Assembly (NCBI RefSeq): GCF_003987175.1
Contig: NZ_PIPM01000014.1
Span: forward strand, 1-49,938
Direction of reading: 5' to 3'
DNA length: 49,938 nucleotides
Source of the DNA: Aliidiomarina sanyensis
GTDB taxonomy: Bacteria; Pseudomonadota; Gammaproteobacteria; Enterobacterales; Alteromonadaceae
Shown: positions 1 to 8,254 of the stretch, piece after piece
Layout: every line of letters starts with the position of its first letter
Numbering within the stretch: position 1 is the stretch's first letter
Made by a program: the position numbers and the translations under genes
Notes under the pieces: generated by a model
Seen by the model: the letters and a program-made list of their open reading frames with translations, nothing else
Told to the model about the DNA's origin: nothing
Database searches by the model: none

Positions 1-99
1 AAGTGGCTTGTGAAAGCTTCGATATACATGATTCAACTCCCGAAAAAGGGAGTATATGATCACAGGTAACTCAGATCGTCAAACTGATCGTTTCGTTGC
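1..99. other. Left-edge non-coding stretch
   Basis: No supported gene. A short hairpin ACTCCC-GAAAAA-GGGAGT lies at 36-53. The DNA abuts the broken end of the transposase remnant, so it is probably the sequence into which the insertion sequence was deleted or rearranged. Confidence 0.4.
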
Positions 100-336
100 T
101 TAAAAAACGTTCACGATCTTGCCCTGGCTCTGCAGCGATTTCTTCTTATATCCGTTGGCGTGCCCTTGGCGTTCTTCTGAGCGTTCCCAGGGGCCGGCTC
201 CGAGGTGTCGCTCTCGCTCTAACCGCATCGCTTCATTGAGTAAAATACTGATCGCTTCGGCTGTTCCGTCCAAGCCTTGTTCAATCAATAATTCCAAAAC
301 ATCGCCAATCGATCTATCCTGTATATCGCAGGTCAT
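100..336 (-). pseudogene. IS256-family transposase, N-terminal remnant
   Basis: The 78-residue product matches the beginning of mutator-type (IS256 family) transposases: an acidic helical start, then LLNEAMRLERERHLGA and ERQGHANGYK, a characteristic N-terminal block. Full-length members are about 400 residues and carry a DDE catalytic core; here the match fades after about residue 75 and a stop follows, so the whole catalytic domain is missing. The fragment cannot transpose. The surviving end is the 5' end, with the start at 336 and a GAGG-like ribosome site just upstream on the minus strand. No full copy or inverted-repeat pair is visible in the window. It marks past insertion-sequence activity at this edge. 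Confidence 0.8.
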
Positions 337-482
337 TGTGGTTCCTCTTTCAATTTACTTTGGTCGGTAAATCAAAAGGATAAACTTTGACCTGCACCTT
401 TTCCAGCTCAGGCGAAATTACAGAAAGAATGATGCACTAACAAGCATTAATCGAGGGTAGCTCAATTGTTTACTACCCAAAC

Positions 483-570
483 ACATAACAAACCGCGGCA
501 TTCGGGGCCTGCGGCTCCTGCGACGCTCACTTCGTTCGTGCCGCTGTGCTCGAGCGCTAACCCGCAGGGT
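483..570. other. GC-rich imperfect hairpin region, weakly attC-like
   Basis: This stretch starts with a TAACAAAC motif and has a long GC-rich imperfect fold: CCTGCGG at 508-514 pairs with CCGCAGG at 562-568, and CAC/GTG enclose TTCGTTC near 528-540. Integron attC sites look similar, but a clear terminal GTTRRRY core is not seen, so this may be only a degenerate site or an unrelated hairpin. It lies between the transposase remnant and the lipoprotein gene. Confidence 0.25.
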
Positions 571-613
571 AATCAGCCTGCCCATGTGCAGTGATTAAAA
601 TAAGGTCTTAAAT

Positions 614-1144
614 ATGAAGCGTTTTATCGCTGCAGTCTTAGCCGTTTTTATGAGTGGGTGCGCGAGTATCCCATTAGGGACAATGCTCGAATTTCGTTCG
701 TTTGGTAAAGAGGAACTTCTCGCTATTCAACCGGAGGTGGTGCGAGTCAGATTGGAATTGGAAGAACCCGTGCGAGCTGATATTGAAGGCTCCGAGTTAA
801 CTATGAGGTTGAACTATGACCAAGGTTCCAGAACCTTTCACTTTCCTTTGGTGGTGCTCAATGAAACTTCAATTGCACCCACAAGAGGGCTGTTTTCAAA
901 GTCTGCGGGAAAAACTCAGTACAAGCTGAAACTCTCCGATGAGGGAATTGAGAACTTTATCGCCACCCAGACATCAATTGCGGAAGATAACCCGACGAGC
1001 TTCAATTTTTCGTTTAGCAGCGAATTCGAGGAACCACCGAGTGAAGTCAGCGAAGTAACTTTATCGGTATTTCTTAAGCTGATGGAAGAACAGGGCTTCG
1101 TTACGCTTATTAATAACGCACGGATAGCAGTCCGAGAGGGCTGA
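614..1144 (+). CDS. Putative lipoprotein of unknown function
   Basis: The 176-residue product has a short type II signal peptide ending in a lipobox (FMSGC) with the acylated cysteine at residue 16, so it should be anchored to a membrane facing the periplasm. The rest is beta-rich and acidic, with alternating hydrophobic residues and no motif I recognise. An AAGG ribosome site sits 8 bases before the ATG. The gene stands alone, convergent with the serine hydrolase that follows, and has a transposase remnant upstream, so it may be an accessory gene. Seen: signal and lipobox. Inferred: envelope location. Function unknown. Confidence 0.75.
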   Translation: MKRFIAAVLAVFMSGCASIPLGTMLEFRSFGKEELLAIQPEVVRVRLELEEPVRADIEGSELTMRLNYDQGSRTFHFPLVVLNETSIAPTRGLFSKSAGKTQYKLKLSDEGIENFIATQTSIAEDNPTSFNFSFSSEFEEPPSEVSEVTLSVFLKLMEEQGFVTLINNARIAVREG

Positions 1145-1165
1145 ATAACCAGGAACGAACAGCCT

Positions 1166-2587
1166 CTAAGGCGTTCCCAACAAATCACTAATCAAATCGG
1201 GTGGCGTGAGCGGTAAGTGGTCGGCAATAAAGGAGCCGGCGCCTGGTGAGAGGTAAGGGTTTTCTCGCACACCATTGGCGTACAAATAGGGCACGAACTG
1301 TTCATCTTGCATGCGTGGAAGCACTTGGCGCCAGAATTCAGGGGCGAGGGCATTCATGGCGCTGCTCTCAGCGTTGATCAGAATTACCAAGCCCACATCG
1401 AACTCTGGTGAGTAGGCAATCTCCGCTCGGAAGCCCTGTACCCAACCGCCGTGATAAACGATGTCATGGCCCATAAAGTCATAGATCCGCCAGCCTAAGC
1501 CATAATGGGCATTTCGGAGGTACGGGCGCCAGCTGGCCCGGCGCAAATCCCGGACGGTACGCACGCGACGCTCACGCACTTTGCTCACCACATCCACTGG
1601 CATCACCGAGGGTGCATAACCCATTTGCGCAATCAGCCATTGGGATAAATCCAGTGCACTGGCATTCACGCCGGCTGCGGCCGAATAGCGATAGTAGTGA
1701 GGGGTCACTTCGCGGGTAAACCAGCCATTGCGTCCCCGAATATGGGGGTGCGCCTTATTCTCGGCGACGTGGTAGGCCTCATAACCAAGTGAAGCGGAGC
1801 GCATGCCAAGGGGCTGGAAGATCAGCGTTTGTAGCCAATCATCGTAAGTTTGCCCGGTGCTCTCGTGAATCACATCCTCAATCAAGCTGAACAATACATT
1901 CTGATAGCCATAACATTGACCCGGTGTACACATCGGGTTAATTCGATTGAAGTGCGGCAGGATCTGCTGGCGCTCGTAATTGGCTTCAATTAGGTTGTCG
2001 TACGCGTTTGGAATGACCCCAGTGCTTTGTGCCAGTAGATGCTCAACTTGCAGCTGTAATGCATAATCGGGGTTTTTGAAATCAAGGTTTGGAACAAAGT
2101 GTTTCACTGAGTCGTGCATTGAGAAGTAACCCTGCTGCTCAAGTATCGATGCAAGGTTGCCAGCAAAGGTCTTCGAGACAGAGGCTATACGGAATACGGT
2201 ATCAGGAGTGATAGGCTCTGCTTGATTGCGGGCACGTACTCCAAAGGTATTGATTTCGACCACACGGTCGCGGTGAACCACTGCATATACGCCACCGGGA
2301 ACATCATCCGAGGCGAGTTGTGCTTGAAAGAAGTCGTCAAAACCTGGCGCCAGTGAGAATGGTTTGAGTTGCACCGGTGCATGCTCGGCTGTGCTCGCCA
2401 AATAGGTACTGCGCAAATCGCCTGTGGTGAGGAGCGGTTTAGCCGGTTGTGCGGTGGAGGGGGCAACGCTCAGCAGTCCCACGCTAAACACCCCAAGTAG
2501 CACTGCGCTCGCCACGCTTAAACGCGTAACGAGCCTCGTGCTACGGGAGTGCCGATGGGGTACTCGCTGTTTCAAAGCTTGCCACAT
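1166..2587 (-). CDS. Secreted serine hydrolase, beta-lactamase/class C (S12) family
   Basis: The 473-residue protein has an N-terminal hydrophobic segment (residues about 24-45, ending STAQPA) that looks like a signal peptide or anchor. The family's catalytic motifs are all present: SxxK as S136-V-S-K139, YxN as Y228-Q-N230, and HGG at 379-381 in place of KTG. Members are penicillin-binding esterases, D-aminopeptidases or beta-lactam-like hydrolases acting in the periplasm; the HGG form is usual among EstB-like and Pab87-like proteins rather than true AmpC. It lies 28 bases downstream of the M28 peptidase on the same strand and is probably co-transcribed with it. That suggests peptide or peptidoglycan-fragment processing, but the substrate cannot be read from sequence. 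Confidence 0.85.
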   Translation of the reverse strand: MWQALKQRVPHRHSRSTRLVTRLSVASAVLLGVFSVGLLSVAPSTAQPAKPLLTTGDLRSTYLASTAEHAPVQLKPFSLAPGFDDFFQAQLASDDVPGGVYAVVHRDRVVEINTFGVRARNQAEPITPDTVFRIASVSKTFAGNLASILEQQGYFSMHDSVKHFVPNLDFKNPDYALQLQVEHLLAQSTGVIPNAYDNLIEANYERQQILPHFNRINPMCTPGQCYGYQNVLFSLIEDVIHESTGQTYDDWLQTLIFQPLGMRSASLGYEAYHVAENKAHPHIRGRNGWFTREVTPHYYRYSAAAGVNASALDLSQWLIAQMGYAPSVMPVDVVSKVRERRVRTVRDLRRASWRPYLRNAHYGLGWRIYDFMGHDIVYHGGWVQGFRAEIAYSPEFDVGLVILINAESSAMNALAPEFWRQVLPRMQDEQFVPYLYANGVRENPYLSPGAGSFIADHLPLTPPDLISDLLGTP

Positions 2588-2615
2588 GGACGTATCAACT
2601 TAACCTAATCGTGTA

Positions 2616-3641
2616 TCAATGGGTTGGGATCTTTTCTTGCAGAACCCGGTCAATCAACAAGGTGAAACTGAGCGCAGTTTCCGCTGTCACGCGATAAAAA
2701 TCAACATCCACTTTATCCGCTGTATCACGCGGTGTGTGGTAGTGTGGGTGATCCGCTACGCCAAAATAAATAAATGGGATGCCAACTTTATGAAAAGCGC
2801 CGTGATCTGAACTCATGGTCCAATCTTGGGTATGCCCGGCAACCCAACGTGGCCGGTCGTGAGCCATCACAATGCGCGCTTCGCTCTCGCGTTGCACACT
2901 GCGGACCAATGGAACCAACCATGGGTGGTGGTAGGTACCAACCGCGAACAGCAGTTGGTCGGTGTCGCGGCTGAGCATGTCGACGTTGACGTTAAACGCA
3001 ATGTCCGCTGGCTCAAAATGTCCGGTATTGAAAAGCGCGTGAGCACCTAAAAGACCGTGCTCCTCGCTATCGACGGCCGCGAAGATCATGGTGTGATGCG
3101 GTTGGTTCTCCATAAAGAAGCGTGCGTATTCAAGCAAGGCCGCGGTGCCGGATGCGTTGTCATCAGCGCCGTGGTAGATCTCACCATCGCGCACACCGAG
3201 ATGGTCGTAGTGAGCGGTCAGAACAATGGCCCGTAAATTGGGATCACGTCCAGGGATCATGCCAATCACATTTGCGGCATCTTCCACACCTTCATGGGTA
3301 AAGGGGTGTAAGAAACCGTCGGTGCCAGCAGGCAATAAGCCAAGCTCGGCAAAACGCGCTTCAATAAATGCGCGGGCGGCAAGTCCACCCTCCGAACCGG
3401 GGAAACGTCCTTGCCGGTCTGGGTGTGCCAGCCAGGTGAGATCATCCATCATGCGATCAATATCTAATCGCACAGGGGTCGAGTCTGCTCCCCGGGCAGG
3501 CGTAATAGCTTCAATGCGTGCAGCTTCACGTTCAGTCAGTATATTCAGATAAACAATGCGTCCCGGCCAAGCCACGACAACCACGATAACGATCAGGACC
3601 CACAGGGGCCATAATCGGCGAATCCAAGACGATGTGCTCAT
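2616..3641 (-). CDS. M28-family zinc aminopeptidase, membrane-anchored
   Basis: The 341-residue product begins with a single transmembrane helix (about residues 10-27), so the enzyme domain should face the periplasm. The M28 co-catalytic zinc motifs are in order: H144-Y-D146, GADDNASG with D160, the SEEHG pair E193/E194, D221 in NVDMLSR, and H302 in HYHTPRDT. Such enzymes remove N-terminal amino acids from peptides; some act as glutaminyl cyclases. All metal ligands are intact. AGGAA lies about 10 bases before the ATG. It is the first gene of a likely two-gene operon with the serine hydrolase, and the gene on its other side is divergent. Confidence 0.9.
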   Translation of the reverse strand: MSTSSWIRRLWPLWVLIVIVVVVAWPGRIVYLNILTEREAARIEAITPARGADSTPVRLDIDRMMDDLTWLAHPDRQGRFPGSEGGLAARAFIEARFAELGLLPAGTDGFLHPFTHEGVEDAANVIGMIPGRDPNLRAIVLTAHYDHLGVRDGEIYHGADDNASGTAALLEYARFFMENQPHHTMIFAAVDSEEHGLLGAHALFNTGHFEPADIAFNVNVDMLSRDTDQLLFAVGTYHHPWLVPLVRSVQRESEARIVMAHDRPRWVAGHTQDWTMSSDHGAFHKVGIPFIYFGVADHPHYHTPRDTADKVDVDFYRVTAETALSFTLLIDRVLQEKIPTH

Positions 3642-3759
3642 GCTGACTGATTTCCTGTAAAACTCGAATAAAGGCGTATCTTACCCTAGCAATGGGCAGC
3701 TGCAAACTGCCCTGAAATCCCGTACCATAGGTTTTTCGTTTGGTGTTTTTGGAGAATGC

Positions 3760-4509
3760 ATGAGCACGCGCGCCCGCAATGCCCGGACTGAGAAGCAACC
3801 TGGCTTTCTATCGAACCTTCTTTTTAATATTTTGCTGCCGGTCATTATCTTGATGCAACTGAGCAGTGAGGACCGTCTCGGCCCTGTTTACGCCCTGATT
3901 ATTGGTCTGGCATTTCCTGTGGGTTATGGTCTGTGGGACTTGTGGCAACGCCGTAAAATCAACGGATTCTCGGTGTTGGGAATAGTCAGTGTACTGCTGA
4001 CCGGTGGGATTGGCTTACTGCAATTGGATCCGAAATACATTGCCATTAAGGAAGCCGCGGTTCCGGCGGTGTTTGGTTTGGTGGTGTGGGCGAGTCGGTA
4101 CACACGCTTTCCTGTGGTTGAAAAGATTCTACTCAATCGGCAGGTGTTGGATGTCGATGCATTGTACGCGCGGGTTGCAGAACGCGGCAAATCCCTCGAG
4201 TTTCGCAAGACCCTCAACTATGCAGGGAATGGGGTCGCGGGCGCATTCTTTTTATCGGCGGTTCTGAATTACTTCTTGGCTCGAGCGATCGTGGTCAGTC
4301 CGGCGGGCACCGAGGCATTCAATAATGAAATTGGCCGGATGACCGCCCTTAGTTTCCCAGTGATTGTGTTGCCGACGATGGTGGTGATGTTTGGCGCGAT
4401 CTTCTATCTTTTCTATAAAATTAAACAAGTCACGGGCGAGTCAATCGAGGCGTTCACACTGGATAAGGACGCACCTTCAGAAAATCCATCTGAGCATAAG
4501 GAAAGCTAA
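3760..4509 (+). CDS. VC0807-like multi-pass membrane protein
   Basis: The 249-residue protein has about six hydrophobic segments (near residues 19-35, 43-60, 72-88, 98-112, 153-175 and 198-222) and a charged C-terminal tail. It resembles the VC0807 family of small inner-membrane proteins, which are related in layout to septation protein A; their role is not established. GGAG sits upstream of the chosen ATG. The stop is only 5 bases before the next start, so the two genes are almost certainly one operon. Confidence 0.7.
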   Translation: MSTRARNARTEKQPGFLSNLLFNILLPVIILMQLSSEDRLGPVYALIIGLAFPVGYGLWDLWQRRKINGFSVLGIVSVLLTGGIGLLQLDPKYIAIKEAAVPAVFGLVVWASRYTRFPVVEKILLNRQVLDVDALYARVAERGKSLEFRKTLNYAGNGVAGAFFLSAVLNYFLARAIVVSPAGTEAFNNEIGRMTALSFPVIVLPTMVVMFGAIFYLFYKIKQVTGESIEAFTLDKDAPSENPSEHKES

Positions 4510-4514
4510 GCACA

Positions 4515-5867
4515 ATGGTCACTATCGACAGCAACGACTCGTTCAGTGTTCGAATCGTTCGTGAGCTTGGGGATTACCCTGAGCATAAGCTCGATGTGTG
4601 CCTCTTTGTGCCTGGTGAGCTTGGGCTCACGGCCGATATCGTGACGGAACGGGCGTTCTATCACCAAGTATTCCATGTTAGCCGAACGTATCACTCACAA
4701 ATTCAGCTTGAGCCGCTGGTTCGCAGTCGTTTGATTCAGCGCATTGCTCGTCAGCAAGAACGCCAAAGCCCTGAGTATCGTTTGAGTTTGAGTTTGTATG
4801 CCTATCAATATGTCACCGCAATGGAGCAAGAGGTCGCACGCTTCTTACGCGAACGGCCCGAATCATTGCGGGAGCCTCTTGCGGAACTGCTGGAACTGAG
4901 CGCAACCATATTGCGGCGTCTGCGTCGCACTGCGCCCAAAGATGACGGTTTGCGCCGTTACTATACCAATATTGATAACTACTTGAGCTGGTTCTCGGAG
5001 CAACAGTTTTTGCGCTTGGGCGCGGAGATGGAGTTTGCGGATGATGAACAAGATATGCGGGAGCTTCTGCTGCGTATTGCTCGGCGTGAGCGCAAGTATC
5101 GGCAGGAGCAAAAATACAATTCCGACAGCGTTGAGCAAGATAGTACCCGGATGTCGAATAAAATGCGGCTTCTGCGTCGTCTGATTGAGTATCCGGTGAC
5201 GCTGCGCCGCCTTGGGCAAGAGCTCGGGAAAGTCGAAGAGCGGATGGTGAAAGCTGGGGTTGCGGCGGTCCTGATGACCGCGGTCTCTTTAATGATTTTA
5301 AGTGCCCGGGACGTCCTGTTTGATGTGACCGCCGTGTTCATTTTATTGGTGGCGGTGCTGTATGGCGCGCGGGAAGTGTTTCGGGACGAGGTCCGTCAGA
5401 AGCTGTGGCTTTGGTTGCGCCGTGGGCGACCGAAATGGCGGCACCAGTTTGTGGACCCAAATACCGAACAAATGGTGGGAAAATCCCAGGAGTGGATTGA
5501 TTATAAGCGCCTGAATGATTTGCCGGAGCCCATTCAAAAAGCCCGCCGCGCCGGTGCCCCGCAGCGGGGAGAGACAGTCCTGCATTTTAGCAGTTGGTCC
5601 AAGATGCTGACGTCGCGCTTTCTCAGTGGGTATGCCACCACCCGCGAGACTATCGTGTTGGATCTCGAAGTGCTGGCGCCACTGTTGGAGCAAACCAGCT
5701 ACCCGATTTATCGACAAGATGGCAGCGAGGTAGTGAAAGAGCTCGTTGAGAAGCGCTCGGTGCTCAACATTGTGATTCGTGAGCGGTGGAGTGACCGAGA
5801 TGATATTCAGCGCTATAAAGTGGTGTTGAATCGAAATGGCATTGTTGAAACGGAAATGTCGCAATAA
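4515..5867 (+). CDS. Conserved hypothetical membrane protein
   Basis: I do not recognise this 450-residue protein. It has a soluble N-terminal half rich in Arg, Glu and Leu and predicted helical, with possible coiled coil around residues 180-235. Two adjacent transmembrane helices follow at about 245-285, then a C-terminal soluble domain of about 160 residues, rich in beta strands near the end. The layout (cytoplasmic domain, hairpin in the membrane, cytoplasmic domain) suggests a regulatory or scaffold protein rather than a transporter. It follows the VC0807-like gene with a 5-base gap and precedes an MFS carrier gene by 42 bases, on the same strand. Confidence 0.7.
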   Translation: MVTIDSNDSFSVRIVRELGDYPEHKLDVCLFVPGELGLTADIVTERAFYHQVFHVSRTYHSQIQLEPLVRSRLIQRIARQQERQSPEYRLSLSLYAYQYVTAMEQEVARFLRERPESLREPLAELLELSATILRRLRRTAPKDDGLRRYYTNIDNYLSWFSEQQFLRLGAEMEFADDEQDMRELLLRIARRERKYRQEQKYNSDSVEQDSTRMSNKMRLLRRLIEYPVTLRRLGQELGKVEERMVKAGVAAVLMTAVSLMILSARDVLFDVTAVFILLVAVLYGAREVFRDEVRQKLWLWLRRGRPKWRHQFVDPNTEQMVGKSQEWIDYKRLNDLPEPIQKARRAGAPQRGETVLHFSSWSKMLTSRFLSGYATTRETIVLDLEVLAPLLEQTSYPIYRQDGSEVVKELVEKRSVLNIVIRERWSDRDDIQRYKVVLNRNGIVETEMSQ

Positions 5868-5909
5868 TCCGATAGATTGATAAACCTGAACAACAAGGAA
5901 TGAATCGGC

Positions 5910-7241
5910 TTGAGCACTGAGAATCGAACCCCGCACACGGCTGACGCCCCGCCACCGCGAGGACGCACTGAGAATGCGCCAAAACGTGAAATCTTTGGTT
6001 GGGCGATGTATGACATCGCCAATCAAGCCTACACCACCATTGTTATTTCCTTTGTCTATTCCGCGTTTTTTGTCGCTTATATTGTGCCGGAAGATAGTGC
6101 CTGGCGTGATGCTTATTGGTCTATCGCAATTATTGGTTCGACCCTCATGGCGATGGTGCTCTCACCAATCGTTGGGCAATGGATTGACCAAGGGAAATCG
6201 AAAAAGGTCTTGCTCGGCTGGTCGACTGCCATCTGTGCTTCCTTCACTTGTTTGCTCTACTTTGTCGGGCCGGGCGATATTTGGTGGGGTATTGCGATTA
6301 TTTTGATTACCAACACTGCATGGATGCTCGGTGAAGCGATCATGTCGGCGTTTCTGCCAGAACTTGCGACCCGCAAGAGTATGGGCTTTGTCTCGGGCCT
6401 TGGGTGGGGGCTTGGGTACATCGGCGGCTTTATTAGCATGGTAATGGTGTCGGTGGTGATTATTTCCGCGGATCCTGGTACCGATACCGAACGCTATATT
6501 GCGCAGCATCAGTGGGCGATGATCGCGATTTCTATTTATTTTGTGCTGGTGGCGATTCCTACATTTTTGCTGGTGAAGCATCGGCCTCGGATTGCCCCGA
6601 AGCAGGTGCGACGCCCGTGGTATGAAAGCCTCAATTTCGTGCGTCAGCGCCTCGATCAGCCCATGTTGTTCAAGTTTTTCTGGGCGTTTTTGTTTTACAT
6701 GGCTGGGGTGCAGGCGGTGATCAAGTTCATCGGGATCTACACCACCGGTGAACTTGGGCTGACGCAACAAGATTTAGTGGCGGTCTTTTTAGCAACCCAA
6801 TTCAGTGCGCTGTTTGGTGCCATTGCCTTCGGGGTTGTGGAGCGCTTTATTGGTGCCCGGAAAGTCTTGTTTTCGGTGATTGGCATCTGGTTATTGGCGA
6901 TTGGCGGCATGTACGGAATTCATGATCTTGCCGCTTGGCTCGGATGGTCGTTGCGGGATGTGTTTTTAATTATCGCGCTCTTAGCGGGGACTGGCATTGG
7001 TTCTATTCAAGCCTCGAGTCGCAGCTTGGTTGGCTTGTTAGCAAGTCCTGAACGCGACGGCAGTGCTTTTGGGTTATGGGGAGTGTTCAATCGCATGGCC
7101 ATGTTGCTCGCGGCGATGTTTGGGGTGGTCGCCGATTTATTCTCACGCCAGGACGCACTCTTGTTGGTAATCGGGTTCTTTGTGATAGGCGGTATCTTGC
7201 TCGCGCGAGTAAAGGATCTCTCAAAAGCGAGCCGTGACTAA
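5910..7241 (+). CDS. MFS transporter, UMF1/Atg22-like family
   Basis: The 443-residue product has 12 likely transmembrane helices and the opening block FGWAMYDIANQAYTT, typical of the UMF1 (Atg22-like) branch of the major facilitator superfamily. Eukaryotic relatives export amino acids from vacuoles; bacterial members are uncharacterised effluxers or nutrient carriers. The start is TTG at 5910, with AAGGA 10 bases upstream. The next in-frame ATG, at 6007, would remove part of the conserved block, so TTG is preferred. Likely the third gene of the 3760-7241 run. Substrate unknown. Confidence 0.85.
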   Translation: MSTENRTPHTADAPPPRGRTENAPKREIFGWAMYDIANQAYTTIVISFVYSAFFVAYIVPEDSAWRDAYWSIAIIGSTLMAMVLSPIVGQWIDQGKSKKVLLGWSTAICASFTCLLYFVGPGDIWWGIAIILITNTAWMLGEAIMSAFLPELATRKSMGFVSGLGWGLGYIGGFISMVMVSVVIISADPGTDTERYIAQHQWAMIAISIYFVLVAIPTFLLVKHRPRIAPKQVRRPWYESLNFVRQRLDQPMLFKFFWAFLFYMAGVQAVIKFIGIYTTGELGLTQQDLVAVFLATQFSALFGAIAFGVVERFIGARKVLFSVIGIWLLAIGGMYGIHDLAAWLGWSLRDVFLIIALLAGTGIGSIQASSRSLVGLLASPERDGSAFGLWGVFNRMAMLLAAMFGVVADLFSRQDALLLVIGFFVIGGILLARVKDLSKASRD

Positions 7242-7327
7242 CACAAAAGGAGGGTAATTGCGGAGGTTTTCGGCAAGGAAGGAAGATCGCCACTAATCTC
7301 ATACGAACTGACACAAGGAGAGTGATT

Positions 7328-8236
7328 ATGGCTGTTCGTATGTTGGATGTTCTCGATGTGCCCATTGCGGAGTATGCGCGTTCATCCTGCCCCTCAGAGG
7401 GCGCCCCAGCGGCGCTTTCGGATCAATTGCGTGAAGCGCTGCCCCATGCGCTCGAGCGTCAAGAATTTGAACTGCATTATCAACCGATATTCGCCCTTGA
7501 GCCCTTTCAATTAATTGGTATGGAAGCGCTGCTCCGATGGCGCCATGACTATCAGGAGCCAGTCCGGCCTGAGCAATTTATTGCGGCAGCGGAAGACTCC
7601 GGTGACATCCACGCCATCACCACTTGGGTGTTTACGACGGCATGTCGTGACTTTGCACGCATCCAGCGCAGGACTGGGCAGGCCCTGCAACTCTCCTTTA
7701 ATCTCAGTGCCTATTGTGTCAACCATCCATGCTTTATTCCGTGGTTTTGCGAGTTGCTGGATGACGTGCCTCACGTTACTGAGTTTTTGCATATCGAAAT
7801 TACCGAAACGTCAGCTTTGGTTTGGACTCAGCGGTTGCTCGATTTTTTTCAACGGCTGCAGGTACTTGGAATTTCAACCTGGCTTGATGACTTCGGTCGG
7901 GGTTATTCGAACTTAAAGTATGCGGCAGACCTGCCGTTGAAGGGTATTAAGATGGACCGAAGTCTGCTAACCAATGTCACGGAGGATCCGCGCAGTGCCC
8001 AGTTCTATCAGGATATTCTGCAGCTGGCGCATAATCTTGGGTTAGAGGTCACTGCGGAGGGGGTTGAACAAGCGGGGGAATTGCGATTTTTGCAGATCAG
8101 TCGGTGCGACTATGGCCAAGGTTTTTTGTTTGCCCCCGCCATGCCCATCGCACGGTTTATGGATTACGTTGAAGCAAGCAAAACCACTGGCTTCCCTAAC
8201 CCGAAGGAGTTTGCTACCTTGCAACAGACACAATAA
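7328..8236 (+). CDS. Stand-alone EAL-domain cyclic-di-GMP phosphodiesterase
   Basis: The 302-residue protein is a single EAL domain with a short N-terminal extension. Motifs for c-di-GMP hydrolysis are present: E66-A-L, FNLS (metal-binding Asn), EITET, DDFGRGYSNL, IKMD and the AEGVE loop, followed by YGQGFLF. No GGDEF, PAS or receiver domain is seen, so it should be a cytoplasmic hydrolase lowering c-di-GMP unless controlled by a partner. AAGGAG at 7315-7320 is 7 bases from ATG 7328 but only 1 base from the upstream GTG at 7322, so the ATG is chosen. It has its own leader after the MFS gene and may be followed by the GntP permease (18 bases). Confidence 0.9.
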   Translation: MAVRMLDVLDVPIAEYARSSCPSEGAPAALSDQLREALPHALERQEFELHYQPIFALEPFQLIGMEALLRWRHDYQEPVRPEQFIAAAEDSGDIHAITTWVFTTACRDFARIQRRTGQALQLSFNLSAYCVNHPCFIPWFCELLDDVPHVTEFLHIEITETSALVWTQRLLDFFQRLQVLGISTWLDDFGRGYSNLKYAADLPLKGIKMDRSLLTNVTEDPRSAQFYQDILQLAHNLGLEVTAEGVEQAGELRFLQISRCDYGQGFLFAPAMPIARFMDYVEASKTTGFPNPKEFATLQQTQ

Positions 8237-8254
8237 AAGCAAAAGGATCCCCAC

